Shown piece by piece: positions 48,515-62,078 of a stretch of DNA of 64,000 bases (the stretch's first letter is position 1; each line of letters opens with the position of its first letter). The position numbers and the translations under genes are program-made. Source of the stretch: Sphagnum compactum (lineage: Eukaryota > Bryophyta > Sphagnopsida > Sphagnales). A model generated the notes under the pieces. The model worked only from the letters and a program-made list of their open reading frames with translations, had not been told where the DNA came from and made no database searches. The stretch lies in the NCBI GenBank assembly GCA_965153455.1, contig OZ234493.1, forward strand, positions 22,372,213 to 22,436,212. The letters are read 5' to 3'.

Positions 48515-48972
48515 CCTCCCCCTCCTTAGCCTCGTGGGTGAGGGACATTCCCAAAATGTAGGGTTGGAATCAGCTATCGGCTCCTCCTAGGCCCCGTATT
48601 CAGGGAATGCCCCCACCATAGGGCTTTACCCTACATGTAAAGCACTCGTGTGGGCAGGCATTTCATTTTGTGAGACACCCATCGCGTAAGGGTCCGCTTG
48701 TGCTTTAAATTTACTGGGTAAAGCCCTGGGAGCATTGCATATGTGCTCTGGGCTTAGGGCTCTTAGTATGATCCCCTCTTAGATGGGTGTAAAGCTCACT
48801 TTCCTCTCCCTACTTACATTCAATGTAAGTGGAGATATCAAAGTAAGCAAAACTAATGTTGTTGCTAAGTGTGTGAAAAGTCCCAATTCATTGTCCAGTT
48901 CTAATTCCAGTTGCCTGCTTGTAAGTTTTAGCAGGGTGCTATAATTTAGAATGACAAGTGTTTAGAGTGTAA
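48515..48972. other. Spacer of moderate GC
   Basis: No gene. Contains short inverted words such as GTAGGG/CCCTAC and AAGCCCT/GGGCTT that may be part of a larger element including the foldback at 48358; boundaries are unclear. The last three bases (TAA, 48970-48972) are the left target-site duplication of the next MITE. Confidence 0.35.
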
Positions 48973-49371
48973 GAGCATCTCCAGAGGTGCTGAGTATGTG
49001 AGCTTGCAAAAATTATGTTTCACATCCAAGTTTAGTTATATACTCTTTTGCAACCCCACCCGTAACAAAACTGAAACTGGGACAGCAAATAGATGGGAAA
49101 CTACTAATAGCAAACCACTTGGACCAATCATCATGATGAGCCGATCGGAAGCATTGAGATCATATTTATTACACTCTTTTTGTGCAGGTGCACAGGTTGG
49201 CTGTGGGCCCTCTACCAGCCAGCCACCGCAAACATCCTCGTACCAGCCACCGCAAAGTGTGAGATTTTGCGGAGCCAAAACTATTCTCGTGAGCCAAACC
49301 GGCATGTTTTGACTTTTCTTCATCCAATTTTACTGTGCAGGATGACATACTGAGCACTGCTGGAGATGCTC
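48973..49371 (-). mobile_element. Harbinger-type MITE, copy 3, 399 bp
   Basis: Perfect ends GAGCATCTCC and GGAGATGCTC, flanked by TAA on both sides (48970-48972 and 49372-49374). It is inverted relative to copy 1 and shares CGATCGGCTCATCAT, TGATTGGTCC and ACTTGGATGTGA on the minus strand. Two adjoining copies of CCAGCCACCGCAAA inside it (about 49217-49258) are private to this copy. Confidence 0.9.
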
Positions 49372-49374
49372 TAA

Positions 49375-52300
49375 GTTGTACTAAGTACCTGGTGAGACAA
49401 AAAGGGGGCCAAAGTCTCTCTCATCCCATTCTAAACTGAAGTGTTTTGGGGGGAGGTTATGTCCACCCTTACATAATAATACAGATATTTCCTTCATATT
49501 TTGTCAAATTGAACAAATTGGAAACAAATTGCATATTATATTATAGTATATTATAGTGAAAATTATACCCAAATATATGTGCCTATGTTCCCAATGAGAT
49601 TGTTACAATGGGTGTCTTGAATTGTTGTTTGTTAACTTGTGTAACGTGACATTTGGTTTGAAGAAAAAGAATTGTGACCAAAATGACATTGTTTGTTCAA
49701 ATGAGCCAAAGTTTTTTTTGCTTCGTAACATGCCTTCCTAATACACAAGGCAGTCATGTGAAAGACGACTTAACCAAATTTGGCTACAAGTTAGAGTGAC
49801 AAGTAGAAAATAAATAAATTAGGAATTCTAATAACTATGGACAAGTGACAAGCTAAGACCTATTGTCTAAATTTGGCCAAATTTTTTCTTTCCTCCTAAA
49901 AACATGGCAAATTGTTTGTTTGTTTGTTAGATTTTGTTTTAAACGAGTCTTTGGGGGCCTCCGTATCCCCACCATTTAGCCACAGCATGACTTGGGAACC
50001 AGCACCACCTACATTGGTACCATGGTAAAAACTCCGATGAGATTGCATCTAACCATGGTATGGTAGACATCCCCTCCAAAACTAAATCAGAGTCTCGGAG
50101 TCCAAAATTTAACATTTCCTGCGTTAAATATGATCACTAAAAATGATTAATTAACTCTTTAGACCATGTCTCTCTTGTTCCCTCACACTTTCCTCTTCTT
50201 TTTCTTGGCTTTCCCCAAACCCCTCTCCCCCCATTCCACCTCGTCTTTCTTTGAAAATAAAGTCTTTGTGGGTTTACTTCAAAAGATGAGTGTGAAAATT
50301 CGTAGATTATGTACATAAAAGAATGTGTAAAATTGTGTTGAACCAAGATGTAAACAAAAGAATCCTCTTATTACTCTTCATGTGCTCCACAATAGTTGGG
50401 ATTTGGGTGCAACACACTCTCAATGCTACTCCGACACTATTACAACATTACGGTATTGTTATTAACCTAAACCCTAAAACCCAAAAATATTCTCCACCTC
50501 CTAGTCACGATTATCATTGTTATTTTGGTCAGAGTTCATGTAGTGTGGTTGCAAGTCCACTACATAATTAAAAAAATGAAAGAATGATCAACCCATATTT
50601 TAATGTAGTGTTTTCTACTAATGCCGTATAATCTCTCTTTCATATATATATATATATCTTTTGGAGGGTGGAAACTTTGGGAAAAATACTTAAGGGGGCT
50701 TGAAACCCATAAATTAGTCCCTACATTGGAGGGGGGGGATTCATAGGTTCCCACTCTTTTCTCCCACCCAAAGAGGAAGTCCTTTGTTGGGAGAAACTAA
50801 TGATGTAATTTTCATGTAGTCCCCACATTTTGAGGAATGTTCACCATGTTCATGATGATACTATTGAGTGTGGAGTTTTAATTTTTGGGAACTTCATGAA
50901 ACATTTCCTAATTGAAATGTTGCTAGTTGGAACTTGTCCTAAGGGGTGATGAGAGTTTCTCCTTCATGAAAGAAGGAAGAAAACTCTAAATAAAGAATTA
51001 TGCAAAAAAATAAATTTACTAACATATATATAAGAGTTTTAGGAAATTAAAGAAGACATAACAATTTAGTCATGTGCTTTTTCTAGCACCATAGTGTGCA
51101 TACAAAGGTTATGGGTATGTGAGGATGAACCCCTAAACTATCATATGTCTAGAGTCTTGATGAATGTTGGTTGGGCGAGTTAGGGTCCAAGTAACCCTTA
51201 TCATATACCACTTTTGGGGTTAAAAAATAGATGTTTATTTTTTTAATTATTTAATTTAGTGATTAAGAAAACTTTCCACATTTTGAAAATACTAAGCTAG
51301 TTTTCAAGGGCAAATCCAACAAGATAATGCACAATCAAATGTTAGAACAAAACATTTAAAGCATTCGATTCATCCTTGTGTACAAATATACATAAACACA
51401 TTTAAAAAACTTTGGATAGCCCAATGAAAGTCAAGTCCAACTCCTATGTAGTCTAACGCTAAGCATTCATACGCATAAAACTTTGCAATTAGAAAAATAA
51501 GTGAAACCGCTGTGTTTAGGATTGATCATCATGTTCATTGGTCTATTGACTCCCATGCACATGCCAATAGATTGGTGAAATTGAAAACATCAAAAGTTCC
51601 AATGACCCAACAACTCGGTGGAAGTGCAAACAACACCCAATTTGAATCTCAATGTAACTTTCTCCAAGGACAAATTCAAGCTGCCCCAAACCCCAAACAC
51701 GGTATTTGGTAGGTGATGCCCAAGACAAAAATCAAATTAATCTTTTGTTAGGATGGTAGTAATGGAGTGTACAACCCCAAAGTTTGTACACACTTGCAAC
51801 AAGTGTGTAATTGGGACCTTAGTTATTAGAAAGGATTATGAAAGTGGACATGGTAAGCAAACTTAAATCATTTTACAATTTGAACTTGCATGTATTGTGT
51901 TTTGATTTTCTTGACAATCTATTGTTAGACATAATGTAGGTGAATCTATCATGGTGATTGTTTGAAAGGTGGTCATGTTTAATTTGTAAGTTAATTTGTA
52001 ATTAAGAAATTGAACCAAACACTTCCATTAGACTATATATGTAATAAAGAAATTTTCTTTGGATGCATTTCCCTTTTAGATTGTTAAAACATAATACAAC
52101 ATTGAAATATGAAAATAACCCTAAACTGACTTCAAAACTATGTAAGAAAATCGGGTCTAACACTCAATTTGCAATTCTAAAAAAATCATAAAACCAGTTT
52201 TGACCCTTAACCAAGGTTCAACAAAATCAAAGAACATACGCTTAACCGTCTGTATTTTGCTGGTTCTTTCAAAAAATTTAAAACCATGGGACCAAACATT

Positions 52301-53825
52301 TATTTCCAACATTGGATCAGCCCAAATTATAAGTTTGAAGACAAAGTAAATTTGCTACACTATATGTATGTATGATTGAATTTAAAAAATCAAGAGGAGT
52401 TTTGTACCTACTGGAAATCTAGGGTTGAAAACGTTTCCCAAATTGCCCAAATCAATTTAGGATGTGCTAGTTCCAATAGCCATTAAAAAGAAAAGAAATT
52501 CAAAAATATATAATATTATTCTTTAAAAAATTAGAAAATTCCCACACATGGAATTACTCTATTATCAATTAACCTAGTGGAATCCAATTTGTGAAATTAC
52601 TTTGATTAAATTCCATTTTTAGGTATTCAAAGAAGTGGTTGCTTGTAGGTTTTTTTATTTTGTTGACCATGCATGAAGTGGTTTAAATTTATTTTGCAGG
52701 TGATTGTTGTGTAGTTGACAAAATACGATTCTTTGCACATCCTTAAGCTAAGTATAACCTTGGGTGGTATTTGGCTTATAATGGTTGAAGTCAATAGCAC
52801 TTAACAATTACCATATTGGCTAAACTAATGCATAAGCCTTTCGATACCCTACTTGATGTCCGATTCCATGTTTGTAAGGACTTGAAACCTTTGGTCACCA
52901 AATATGACTAATTGATTAAATCAAATGACTAAACAATAAAGTTGGTGTTTTTGAAATAGTATGTGAGTATACTATATACAATAAAAACACTAATTCATGA
53001 TGTTATTGTATCCTCATTGAGACATACTAATTATTTAATTAATTAAATATAGACTACTTATCAGTTGACTAATCACCTTCTAGCACCAATTAATCAATAA
53101 GCCCACCTTTTGGAACAACCCCACTTTTGTCCAAGTAAGGTGAAAAGCTTTTAACAACAACCTAACCTTAGACAAGGGCACACCCATTGCTCTCTTTGAG
53201 GGATATCACCTATGTTGTTTCTCATTTTCACACTTTTATGTGTTGGGTCCCAAGCAAGGTATAGTACTCCCAAAAGAAGAGGCTTAGGTTGAGGTGGTAG
53301 GTACCAATGTTTACCATACCTATAAGGTTTGGGTTAGGTTCTTAACAAACTAATATTCCGACATTTAATGTCTTTGTAGTTTTCTTGACAAACACCATTT
53401 TGTTAATGTGAGTTAGAGGTATTCCAATAAATATCAGGCTACATATATGGGAGTCAAATTGCAGTTTTAAATTAGGGCAAACATGTCCATCACCAAACAC
53501 ATGCCTATTATGGAATGTCTTTATAGTTCAAAATCAAGCCGGTCAATGGACGCACATGTCCATTCCACCATTCAATATTGTGCCTATGACTAAATGCCTA
53601 ATCTTGCTTGAAATATTGTGTTCACTATTTTTTCAACATTCACCTAGAAAGTGGATATTTTGTTTGTTTATGGGTGTGGATGGAAGCTAGTGTAATTTTT
53701 GTTACCACCCTTATGTGTGGTCATGTATGGTGATGGGGTGTGAGTTTTCACATTCTAATGCGTAAAACTAAAAATAAATAGGGTGGAATATAGTGGGTTG
53801 AAATTTTGAGCATTTTGGTTACGGA
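49375..53825. other. AT-rich intergenic, nothing recognisable
   Basis: Short (TA)n near 50643-50655. Frames are short and AT-driven. No transposon protein motifs could be read on either strand. Confidence 0.45.
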
Positions 53826-54045
53826 TGTGATTTGGGCCATTTTTAAGAAATTAACAAGCAAAGCCAATGTTATGTTTGATAGTGGGAGTGAATTTGGCCA
53901 ATATTTACATAGTTATAATAACACAAGCAAATGAAATGTGTGATTATGAAGGTGATTTGGGTTGATTTTAAGAAATTATATCAAAACAAGCAAACACAAT
54001 GTTCAATTATGGGGTTTGATTTGTCACATTAATAGGTGTGGAACT
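53826..54045. repeat. Diverged tandem repeat, about 62-64 bp unit
   Basis: The word GTGATTTGGGCC or a variant recurs at about 53826, 53888, 53952 and 54014, each followed by a TTAAGAAATTA- or ACAAGCAAA-like segment. About 3.5 worn copies. Confidence 0.7.
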
Positions 54046-57000
54046 GACCATAAATGAACAAAATCCCTAACAATCTTTCAATGCACAAATATCAACAAAG
54101 GCAATTAAACATAACAACAAATAGCCCTAACACAATATGATCACAATAGGGATCATGCTTGATTTTGGAAGGAATGTTAGTAGTTGTTTTCACACTTGGT
54201 GTTAGCACCTCCCCAACACCTCTAATGATAAGCACCCTAACACCTTAGTAGTCATTGTAAAAATGTCATCTGGCATGTTGTTTTTCTACCGTCATGATTG
54301 ATGGTAGTTAGCATTAGATTTTTATTTCGCACTCACAATGCCATATTACAATATCCATAAAGTTTAACCTACCTTTACGTATGATGATTCACATATAGAA
54401 TCATCACATGAAAGGATATAACATTTGATAGTTTTTCAATTTTCTAGTTGCATCATGGCAACACTTTGAAGGCATGGAACACCATTTCCTTTGACACCTT
54501 TATGGTGGTGGTGTCATCTCCTCCATTCATTTGTTCAAGAATGGACATGTATTGTTGTATTTGAAAATACCAATATAATACTAAAATGATACATGTCTCC
54601 TTTATGACCATTGATAAACTATATTATTATAATTTTCACATGCTTAATCTCAACTATATATATATATATATATATATATTACCAAATATAATGAAAGGTA
54701 GTGGCTCCCCAATGCATATAAAAGTTAAGATATTTTGTTATGTGGACAAAAAATGTGACATTTCATCGTAATCCTAACATCCTAGGGGCCCCTTGTATAT
54801 AAATTAATGAATTAGGTTCTCAAAAGATGCATGTTATGATAAGTGTAGTCATAGTAACACATACCGTGACAATTGTAACTTTTTTTTGGTTTTTCATGTT
54901 TTAAAATCAAACATTGTATTAATGTTGTAAATATTTAATGTGTTTACATGACAATGTTATAAATATATTATGAAAAACATTGCTTTGATTTGGAACAAAT
55001 TTAATGAGGATAATTTACCCATAAACTCATCAAGCATTTATTTTTGGGGAGATTCCTAGAACATGACATATGTTGGGGGAGGTTTTTAAACAAATATTTA
55101 GATAATAATATAATGAATAATCTTTTAAGGCCATAAGATTTTGTAATGATTGTTTTCAACTTACAAATGAAACATTTTAAAAATATTCCATTGATGAGCA
55201 CTTACATAGGCCACAAGGTTGGTTCATGCTAGTGTGGAAGCACCCTATCATCTTATTAACTAGTATTAACTAATGTTAGTTGAAGATCCCATTTGGATGG
55301 AACCATTAAACATAAATATTTCTTTAGGTGGACAAATATTTCCTCCTCATAATTTACTCACAACACCACTTTAAATAAATTCCATGAAATTATGTTGGTA
55401 TGCTTTTAACCTTCTTGATTTGGATTACAAGATTTTCAATTTTGTTTCACAATTTTCATGTGGTTGCTAGCTATTCACATATTCATTACATTCCAACTTA
55501 AAGAAAGATTTTTATTTGGATAGTGTTTTTCAAACATTTAAGCAAATCAACATCTCATGACACTTCACTCTTGGTTACATGTAATTCTTTTGATTCCTCA
55601 TATGTTTTGTTATCTTCTCCTCAAAAACAAATTCCATCTGTTTCCCTAACAACACAACATTTTGATGATGTGTACAATCATTGAACCCATGTAGTTTGAT
55701 TCTTTGGTAGCATTGTTGTCTCCTCCTCACAACAGTTTTTAAACCACTAACCTTTAATCATTATGCTTATTCATTTGCTCCATTTCTTTTTTGTTTGCTC
55801 ATTTATTTATTTGCTAAATAAATTTCTTTCATTTTAAAAATGATTTGTTGTGCATTCAATGGTTCATTTGGCACCTAGTGTATGTGTTACTTTTTTTTCT
55901 TATGCAATGTTCATGCTAAATTTGACCATCATTGCATCAGCACAATTCTAGTTTCTTTTTAATTATTGTAGTTGCAAATTACACATCAATTATTTTTGAT
56001 TGTATGTTCATGTGTTATTTAAGGAATTTTAATGTATTTAATTAAAAAAATTGGGTTCAAACAGAATGACACATAGTTGCAAGTCCTTAAAATATTTTTA
56101 TATGGTGCCCTTTCCAATATATTATGAAAGCACATGAAATAATTTGGATTGAATCTAATGACTATAGAATACTCAAAACCATGCATAAAACACTATAACT
56201 AATATATTTGTTTTAAATTTTCTTAAAGAAATTAATTTTTTTTCAAAATTACATAATCATGTACAATAATTTGTCACACCTTTACATAATAGTTTGATAA
56301 TATCATGACCAAGAAAAATAATATTTTCGGCCACAATCTGAAATCACAATCAAATGAAATCAACAAAATTATTAATTAAAGACCACACATGTCCTTTTGT
56401 AATCATTTTGAATTTTTCCTAGAAAGGAATTTTTGAAAGATTTTCTTAGCAACTTGTTATTAAATATGCCTAAATTTGCACTAATACATTATCTGTTATG
56501 TTTCGATGATTGTTGAGTATGGATGAAATTTAAAAGTGTGCAAATTTTTGTTTCATTTTGAAAAATGATCATAATATTAAATCATATCAAAATATGATAT
56601 GTAATTTAGGCTTTAATTTCTTTTATTATAAGCTACACCTTTGTTTGTATGTCATGTACATTCACTTCGTTTTCATATCATACACGATTCTTAGAATTCT
56701 CAAATTTTGAAACATACTTTGAATTTTAAAAATCTTTAAAATTATGAGCTCTATTTTAGTGTGGGTAGTAGGTTACTATCATCTCAATTATTTTAACCAT
56801 CAATTTTTTGTTATTAAGAAAGTTATTAGCTAGTCCTTTGAAATGTCCTTATTTGATGTAGGTGTTTAAATTCAAAATTACAACCAAAACTTGAAATCAA
56901 ATTGTCTTTTCTACATTTATAGTTTATTTATCACCTTGGCATCTTTGACACTACTTTCATTATTTGTAAAAATGTTGTAATTTTCAAAATTACTATTCTC

Positions 57001-57185
57001 AAATAGCCAAATTTGTGAAAGAAAATACATAACCTTTTGGAATATTCAAGAAAATTTTATTTTTGACACACAATTTTCAAATTTTAATAATTATTCTACA
57101 AACGTGTGGTGAAGCCATTTTTCATTACATTAATCAAATGTATTCAAATAATCTTGAAAATATTATGAATATATTAAATCATGTG
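54046..57185. other. AT-rich intergenic with (TA)n tract
   Basis: An uninterrupted (TA)n tract occupies 54655-54679. No gene-like frame. Confidence 0.5.
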
Positions 57186-57242
57186 TGCAACCCATACAAC
57201 ATATTCATGATATAATCCCATGAATATGTTATATGGGTTGCA
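57186..57242. repeat. 24-bp hairpin
   Basis: The arm TGCAACCCATACAACATATT... at 57186-57209 pairs with 57219-57242 with one mismatch, around a 9-base loop. Confidence 0.85.
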
Positions 57243-57829
57243 ACTTTCTTTCATTGTATGTCATTAATTAATTAAATCCATGAGAGGATGAATGACTTAT
57301 TATCATAAAAATATGAAATTCCATTATAATCACAAATATTTAGTTAAAATATTAATTTTTGTTAGGCCAAGGTTTTGAAAGAACATCCCAAGATGGGATG
57401 TTGACATTAACAAAAATTCCCAACTCTAAACACCCCTTAGTAGAATTTCAAATTCATGGGCATTTTGGTTCAAGGATGACCTATGTTTGGTCAATAATAA
57501 AAACTCACTTAGATAATGCCAATGATGACAAATGATGCGGAATGATAAAAAGATGAGAATGTTAACAAGGAATGACAAAATGGCAACAAACAATATTGGG
57601 GTGTTGAAAATGCACTTTGGAAATGTTGGGTGCGCTAGGTTAGATATGATTTTAAGAAAAAAAGTAATAGGAGGCACCATTATGGTGAAGGTTAAAGCCC
57701 TTAGGACGATGGATATGATGTTAGAGGGCACCAAAGGCACTAAAAATCACATAGTGGATGTTATAAACACAAGGTTTGAAAATATTTTGCATTATATATT
57801 TTATCAAACTAAAGGCCATTGGGAAACAT
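57243..57829. other. AT-rich spacer
   Basis: Open on the plus strand from 57532 into the tandem repeat below, but the frame (150 codons) has no recognisable features and its end lies inside that repeat. Confidence 0.4.
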
Positions 57830-58395
57830 GGTGTACTGACACGAAACAACTAAGTCTACATGACATCCTAAACCAAGATGAGAACATGAGCATGCCTAGT
57901 TTCAAATTTAGATCACGAAACAAGCAAAACACGAACAAAAACACAACATGTGCAAGACGAGAATCCAATAGGACTCTATTGTAAGAACAAAACAAGAACA
58001 TAACAAGTTTATGACAAACTACAATAGGCACAAAATAACCAAATTTACAAGATTTCTTAAACCAAGACGAGAACACGAGCATGTCTAATTCCAAATTTAG
58101 ATCATGAAATGAAAGAAAACAAGAATGAGATCACAACATGTGCAAAAAAAGAATCCAATAGGATTTTATTGCAAGAACAAAACAAGAACAAAACAAGGTT
58201 ATGACAAACTATAATGGGCACAAAACAACCAAGTCTATAAAATATCCTAAACCAAAACAAAAACACGAGCATGCCTAATTCCAAATCCAAATCGTAAAAC
58301 AAGAGAAACAAGAACAAGAACATGACATGTGCAAGATAAAAATTCAACAAGATTTTATTGCAATAATGAAACAAGAACAAAACAAGGTTGTGATT
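57830..58395. repeat. Tandem repeat, 189-190 bp unit, about three copies
   Basis: CCTAAACCAAGA followed by ACACGAGCATG recurs at about 57868, 58057 and 58247, each unit also containing GAATCCAATAGGA and AAGAACAAAACAAGAAC. A-rich on the plus strand. Confidence 0.9.
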
Positions 58396-61300
58396 AAAAA
58401 AATAAATGCCCAAAATTAGTTAATTGGAAGTGAACTAAGATTTAACTAAAACTTAATTGAAAGTTAATTAGAAGTGAATTGAAAATGAAATAAAGGATAA
58501 CTATAAGTGAATTAAAAGTTAATTAGAAGCTGGCTGAAAATTAACTAAGAATGAATTGAAATTAAATTAAGAGTTTGGTACAAGTTAATTACAAATTATG
58601 AATGAACCTTTAAATGAATGAACTCCATGGTGTTGGCATCTATGACACATGGTGGGAACGACATGGGGACATTGGAAAGGCCCAATTTTTTTATTAACTC
58701 AATGAAAGGTGCAAAAATGGACATCATGGGTGCTAGGAATGTTAATGTTTCAATATGTGAAAATTAAATTTCATATTCTAAAATCAATGAAAATGAAAAA
58801 TGATTTCATGAAGAGTCAATATGATTTTTAATTACGAATGTTTAATAACTAGTTATCTTTTAAATATGATTTTGAATTAAATTTGAATATTTTGACCTTA
58901 TGTCAATTGATCATCACTAGTAGTGTGAAACAATGCAAAACCCAAGTTAGTTATTAATAAAAATTCATAAAAAACTATTAATTATTTTATTTAATAATTA
59001 TTTAATAATTTAGAACTAACTAATAATGAACTAACGAACTAATGAGTTATAGGTTATTATTATTATTCATTATTACCTAATTAATTAATGTAACTCTTAG
59101 TAGTTATTACATGTTAAATATAGTACCTAGGTAATAAGTAGCCCTACCCACCTATTCACCTTATTATGTAGCCTACTTAGCCAATCCACAATATACATAA
59201 AATGTGTATTTAACATGCCATAAATACCACATAAATACACGAATCTATAAACATGTCCCTAATATATTCAAAAGCACCTTAATATTCTTGAAAGGTATAG
59301 GTACACCACATAAAAATAACCAAGTTGTGACTAATTTTACAACTGATTTGACATAGAAGTTTCTTATTGAACATAAAGCCCAAAAAATTAATCAACGTGA
59401 AAGAATGGAAAACCTAGTAGTCATAAACTAGTAACACCAAAATCACAAGAAAAATAATAGATTGAAAAAGATGATGACTAGTTGTAAAAATGACAAAACA
59501 TAATTGCAAATGACAATTACTTGCATATAGTCACAAATTGGATGGTCGAATAATATAAGATTTCTTTTAATGGTCATATCTTGTATAGTCGTAGTCAATA
59601 ATCTTGATTGTGTTTGGTACTTGCCATGTAATCATACATGTCTTTCTAAAGTCACTTGAGTTATAAAACCCCACTTGTCCTTACAAGTTGAACCATTCTT
59701 CAATCGCTTTGAACAACCCACATTCATGACAATTGTTGAGATTTTCTTCTACTTGGTGATTATAGTTTCAAATTGGTTTCAAATGTCCACTTTTTCAAGG
59801 TTTGTGTCAAATTGCTTTTAATTGTCCACTTTATCAGGGATTGTGATGTGTTCATCCTTCTTGGCTTTAACAAAAATAATCTAGACTTCACCATGTTCCT
59901 AATGGATTGATGAAATTTCCTAACAATTTTTACTGTTATAGTTGATTCAGAATTATGATTAACAATTTTATCTTTTTTTTTTTTTTTTGTTGCACTAGTT
60001 GTTTAATCATTGGGGTGTGCATGTGGGTGATTTAAAAAACAAAATTTAGGTATGAATCTAACAACTATGATTTGTGATTTATACATAAAAGTTATTGTGA
60101 TACCTAGTTTTCACTTTGTAGTTTCTGTTTTTTACTATAGAATTCAAGAATAAAAAACTAGGTGGAGGTTTTACAATCCTTTGAATGTTTAATGTCTTCA
60201 TAGTTAGAAATGATGGTGTCAAATAATTCCATGGTGTGACAATGCAATGAATCACAACATCAACATGATTAAAAGGTTTCATGAACACACATTGCATTCT
60301 ATAGGTGAAAGCAAGTGTTAGTATGGTGGAAATGATGAGGTTCATGCAAATTGGCACATATGGCAAGGTGGTGTAGGTGCATGCAATTCTTCAATATGGT
60401 GTGTAAATGAAAAAGAAATGGTTTGTAAAAACATACAAAGACAAATGGAGATAAATGTATGCTTTGAATGTGATGTACAAAAGACATGGCATGCATTAGT
60501 TTGTAATGAAATGTAGAGGTGGAAGACAATTAGAACCCTGAGGTAGTGTGAAATTGGTTGGGAACAATGGAAAGTTACTCAAATGTTGCCTTTTAGGGTG
60601 CTATGGAACATTGTTTTTTTTTTTTTGTAAATCTAAGAATTTACAATTTTGTGTTAACCTAAATTGGCGTACCATTGCCATACAAGATTCAATTAACATC
60701 AAGTGCCATAAGTGATGCCATGTAATATTTTTGTGTCAATGATTATTTTTGTTGTGAATTGGTGAATAAAGTTACTATCTTTCCAAACATTGAATTAATC
60801 CATATTTATTAGTGTTGTCTATTGTTTGATTGTGAAAGGAACCTTTAGTTTTAATACTCCTTAGCTTTTTTTTTGGTTTGATAAAACCTTTGGTATAGTT
60901 TTGAATTTTTTTTTTAGATTTATAAAATCTTCAATTCCAAAAATAAATAAATTAAATTGGAGCTCGGTCTAGTTTAAGATCAAGTTCAATTTCATCTACA
61001 TTACACCCAATTAAAATTAAAAACTTCCTTAAACAGGTGCACATGCTCGTGGATTGGGGTATTAGTGTAGGAAATAAAAAATTATTAAGAAAAATAAATC
61101 TTGATAGACAATGAGACAATTTTTTCCCTTTTGGAAGGAAGGGGGTCAATTTTATTGGTTTGCTTTATGGAAAATGGGAAAGGGGAAACCAATGATATTG
61201 TATGTAATTCATTGAAGGTGGAACTAGTGAATTGGTAGCCACCTACACATTAGTTCACTTGTCGTTCATTTAATTAACACATCTTTCCATTAAACATATT

Positions 61301-61545
61301 ATAATATCTAGTCCAATTTGACATTGATTATATATATTTTTAAATGTTGAATTTCTTTTGAAGGAAAATACAAAAATTGATTATTTAGGAATACATCATT
61401 TGTTGAAGTGGCCAAACTATTATGATATGTAATGATAAATTTTTTTTTTACAAATTTCCATTATAATTTGTCCTTTCATCACAAATTTAAAAGCTTTATC
61501 AATTTGTTTCAAATTCATACAAAATATGTTATTTCATGGGTTTAT
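58396..61545. other. AT-rich intergenic with short degenerate repeats
   Basis: 58420-58600 is built from worn GTTAATTAGAAGTGAATTGA-like words. A T17 run lies near 59970. Two minus frames (60079-60366 and 60299-60529) overlap and look mildly protein-like (His/Leu-rich) without a family. Confidence 0.45.
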
Positions 61546-61716
61546 GTTTTTTGTGCACAAATGTTGTGCGTTTAAAACATGTATAATACATATATAAGTA
61601 GGATGAAATTTTTTCATTCACATAAAAATATTTTTCCATGTGGATGAAAATATTTCACCCTACTTATACATGCATCATACATGTTTTAAACACACGACAA
61701 CCATGCACAAAAAAAA
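61546..61716. repeat. 171-bp imperfect palindrome
   Basis: Arms of about 80 bp pair across a short loop near 61630. Matching blocks include GTTTAAAACATGTAT / ATACATGTTTTAAAC and ATATAAGTAGGATGAAAT / ATTTCACCCTACTTATACA. Could be a MITE or a hairpin RNA locus. Confidence 0.85.
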
Positions 61717-62019
61717 GAATCAATGAATGAATGATTTTTGCATATTTCAATATCAAATCATGGGATGGGAGGTTTCTAATGTTAGCGATGATCACAACCA
61801 TCTCACATCCTTGCAAGTTAAACATTGACCAAAATACATGGATAAGAAAGTTGTGAATCAAACTATGAGTTACCATTTTTTTAAGGGAAAATTTTTATTT
61901 TAAAAGATTTTAAAAATTCTTTAATTACAAAGCTTGAACTAATTTTCCCAACATCAATTATATTCACATTTCCAAAATAATGACTATTTTTACAACAAAA
62001 GAATTGTGATGACACTTTC
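61717..62019. other. AT-rich spacer
   Basis: Nothing recognisable. Confidence 0.5.
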
Positions 62020-62078
62020 TATTACTTGGTTATCATCACAATTTTTCATGGAAAAATTGTGATGACATCAAGGTAATA
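62020..62078. repeat. 28-bp hairpin
   Basis: ATCATCACAATTTTTC (left) pairs with GAAAAATTGTGATGA (right) around a three-base loop, and the pairing continues imperfectly outward (TTACTTGG / CAAGGTAA). Confidence 0.8.
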
